A stretch of 6,902 nt of DNA from CAYZBF01 sp964476585 (lineage in GTDB: Bacteria > Hydrothermota > UBA3072): assembly GCA_964476585.1 (NCBI GenBank), contig CAYZBF010000049.1, forward strand, positions 1-6,902, read 5' to 3'. Positions 5,667-6,902 of this stretch are shown in pieces. Both the position numbers and the translations under genes were made by a program. The notes below the pieces were generated by a model that was not told where the DNA came from, did not search any database, and saw only the letters and a program-made list of their open reading frames with translations. Every line of letters starts with the position of its first letter. Position 1 is the first letter of the stretch.

Positions 5667-6902
5667 GTGGGTAAGACATTTGTAGAGAAAATATTGGGTA
5701 GTAGAGCAGGTAGTATAGTTACTGCATCACCTGATTTTGTCCTGTCTCATGATAATACCAGTGCTATTATAAAAAAATTTGAAAAAACAGGGGCAAAGAA
5801 GGTCAAATGCCCTGAAAAATGTATTATTATCCTTGACCATGTGGTTCCGGCAGCATCGGAAAAGCATGCCTCCAATCATAAAAGGGTAAGAGAGTGGGTT
5901 TCGGAACAGGGGATCGATAATTTCTTCGATGTTGGTAGGGGGATATGCCATCAGGTTTTACCTGAAGAGGGGTTTGCTCTTCCTGGAAAAATTATCGTTG
6001 GAGCAGATTCACATACTACTACACATGGTGCTTTTGGGGCATTCTCCTGTGGAATAGGTAGGAGTGAGGTAGCATGTTTCTGGGCACTGGATGAGTTATG
6101 GTTCAAGGTCCCTGAGACTATAAGGATTGTTGTAAATGGTAAGCTTCCAGATGGAGTGTATGCTAAGGATGTTGTTCTTTATATTACTGGAGAGATTGGT
6201 TCTGATGGAGCTCTCTATAAATCTATTGAATTTTCAGGCTCTACTGTAGAAGGGTTTTCAATTGATTCCAGGATGGTTTTAACCAATGTTGCTGCTGAGA
6301 TGGGAGCAAAGAATGCATGGATCCAGCCAGACGAGGTGCTCTTAAACTACTTAAAGAAAAGAGCAAGGCAAGAATTCGAAGTGGTTACTTCTGATCCTGA
6401 TGCCGATATAGAAAAGAGATTTGAATTTGATGTAGAGGATCTTACACCGCAGATTGCAGTTCCACATGAAGTGGATAATGTCCATCCTTTAGAGGAATAT
6501 ATCGGCATGAAGTTTAACGAGGGTTTTATAGGAACCTGTACGAATGGACGGCTTGAGGATCTAGAGATTGCTGCGAGAATCCTTAAAGGAAAGAAGATAA
6601 GTCCTGTTATCAGGCTGATAGTTATTCCTGCATCAAGGGAGATATACAGCGAAGCAGCAAGGAAAGGGTATCTTGAGGTGTTCTCGGAGGCAGGGGCTCT
6701 TATAGAGAGTCCTGGATGCGGTCCTTGCCTTGGTGCTCATATGGGTGTCCTGGCTCCTGGTGAGAAGGCTCTATCCACAGCCAATAGAAATTTTAAAGGA
6801 CGAATGGGCTCATCTCTGGGAGAGATATATCTAGCCTCGCCTGCAACAGTTGCGATATCCTGTATAAAAGGAGAAGTTACTGATCCCAGAGTGGAGGTAT
6901 AA
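5667..6902 (+). CDS. leuC: 3-isopropylmalate dehydratase large subunit (LeuC/HacA type)
   Basis: This is an aconitase-superfamily [4Fe-4S] hydro-lyase large subunit, which with a small subunit isomerises 2- to 3-isopropylmalate in leucine synthesis. In 411 residues it shows the MGKT start, HDN at 28-30, ADSHTTTHG at 113-121, the cluster cysteines Cys291 (CTN) and Cys351/Cys354 (GCGPC), and NRNFKGRMG at 373-381. The length matches the short, archaeal/thermophile-type LeuC/homoaconitase group rather than the ~466-residue E. coli type. Members of this group also act on homoaconitate, methylmalate-type or related substrates, so substrate specificity is not certain. The stop codon TAA is the last codon of the window. 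A small-subunit gene (leuD) is expected just downstream but is not visible. About 260 bp separates it from the PorV-like gene, so it probably has its own promoter. Confidence 0.92.
   Translation: MGKTFVEKILGSRAGSIVTASPDFVLSHDNTSAIIKKFEKTGAKKVKCPEKCIIILDHVVPAASEKHASNHKRVREWVSEQGIDNFFDVGRGICHQVLPEEGFALPGKIIVGADSHTTTHGAFGAFSCGIGRSEVACFWALDELWFKVPETIRIVVNGKLPDGVYAKDVVLYITGEIGSDGALYKSIEFSGSTVEGFSIDSRMVLTNVAAEMGAKNAWIQPDEVLLNYLKKRARQEFEVVTSDPDADIEKRFEFDVEDLTPQIAVPHEVDNVHPLEEYIGMKFNEGFIGTCTNGRLEDLEIAARILKGKKISPVIRLIVIPASREIYSEAARKGYLEVFSEAGALIESPGCGPCLGAHMGVLAPGEKALSTANRNFKGRMGSSLGEIYLASPATVAISCIKGEVTDPRVEV

Noticed and set aside
5727..5951. Minus-strand frame inside leuC
   Set aside because: It is antisense to the conserved N-terminal part of the LeuC-type protein and shows no domain.

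Overview
This window carries a bacterial chromosomal segment, A+T-rich by eye. It opens in the last ~44 bases of a 16S rRNA gene with a canonical anti-Shine-Dalgarno CCTCC. It then holds five complete protein genes, all on the + strand: hflX, a glmM-type phosphohexomutase, glmS, a PorV/PorQ-like outer-membrane protein and a leuC-type dehydratase large subunit. The gene set, the unlinked 16S, the archaeal-style GEGNGG motif in GlmM and the PorV-like barrel suggest a deep-branching or candidate bacterial lineage of FCB/WOR-3-like flavour. That placement is inference; the 44 visible rRNA bases cannot settle it.

Layout. Positions 1-44 are the 16S 3' end. Positions 45-153 are a short spacer with a small hairpin and a possible promoter; no tRNA or 23S gene follows, so this 16S gene is not in a standard 16S-23S-5S operon. 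Positions 154-4384 are a tight three-gene unit, hflX-glmM-glmS: hflX and glmM overlap by 29 nt, and the glmS start codon directly abuts the glmM stop. Positions 4385-4573 are intergenic and hold an imperfect inverted repeat of about 108 bp. Positions 4574-5404 encode a secreted PorV/PorQ-like beta-barrel protein. Positions 5405-5666 are non-coding or doubtful sequence, locally richer in G+C, with several inverted repeats including a CTCAC/GTGAG/CTCAC set of competing stems. Positions 5667-6902 encode an aconitase-family large subunit (LeuC type), whose stop codon is the last codon of the window.

Function. GlmS makes glucosamine-6-phosphate from fructose-6-phosphate and glutamine, and GlmM converts it to glucosamine-1-phosphate, so the pair supplies two successive steps toward UDP-GlcNAc for the cell wall and envelope glycans. 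HflX is a ribosome-associated GTPase that splits stalled or stressed ribosomes; its position right after a 16S gene is suggestive but may be coincidental. LeuC would act with a small subunit (LeuD), not visible here and probably just downstream, in leucine or a related 2-oxoacid chain-extension pathway.

I did not find a clearly new multi-gene system. The items most worth a second look are the unlinked 16S gene, a U-U mismatch in its helix 45, the missing Shine-Dalgarno sequences of hflX and glmM, and the two intergenic inverted-repeat elements.
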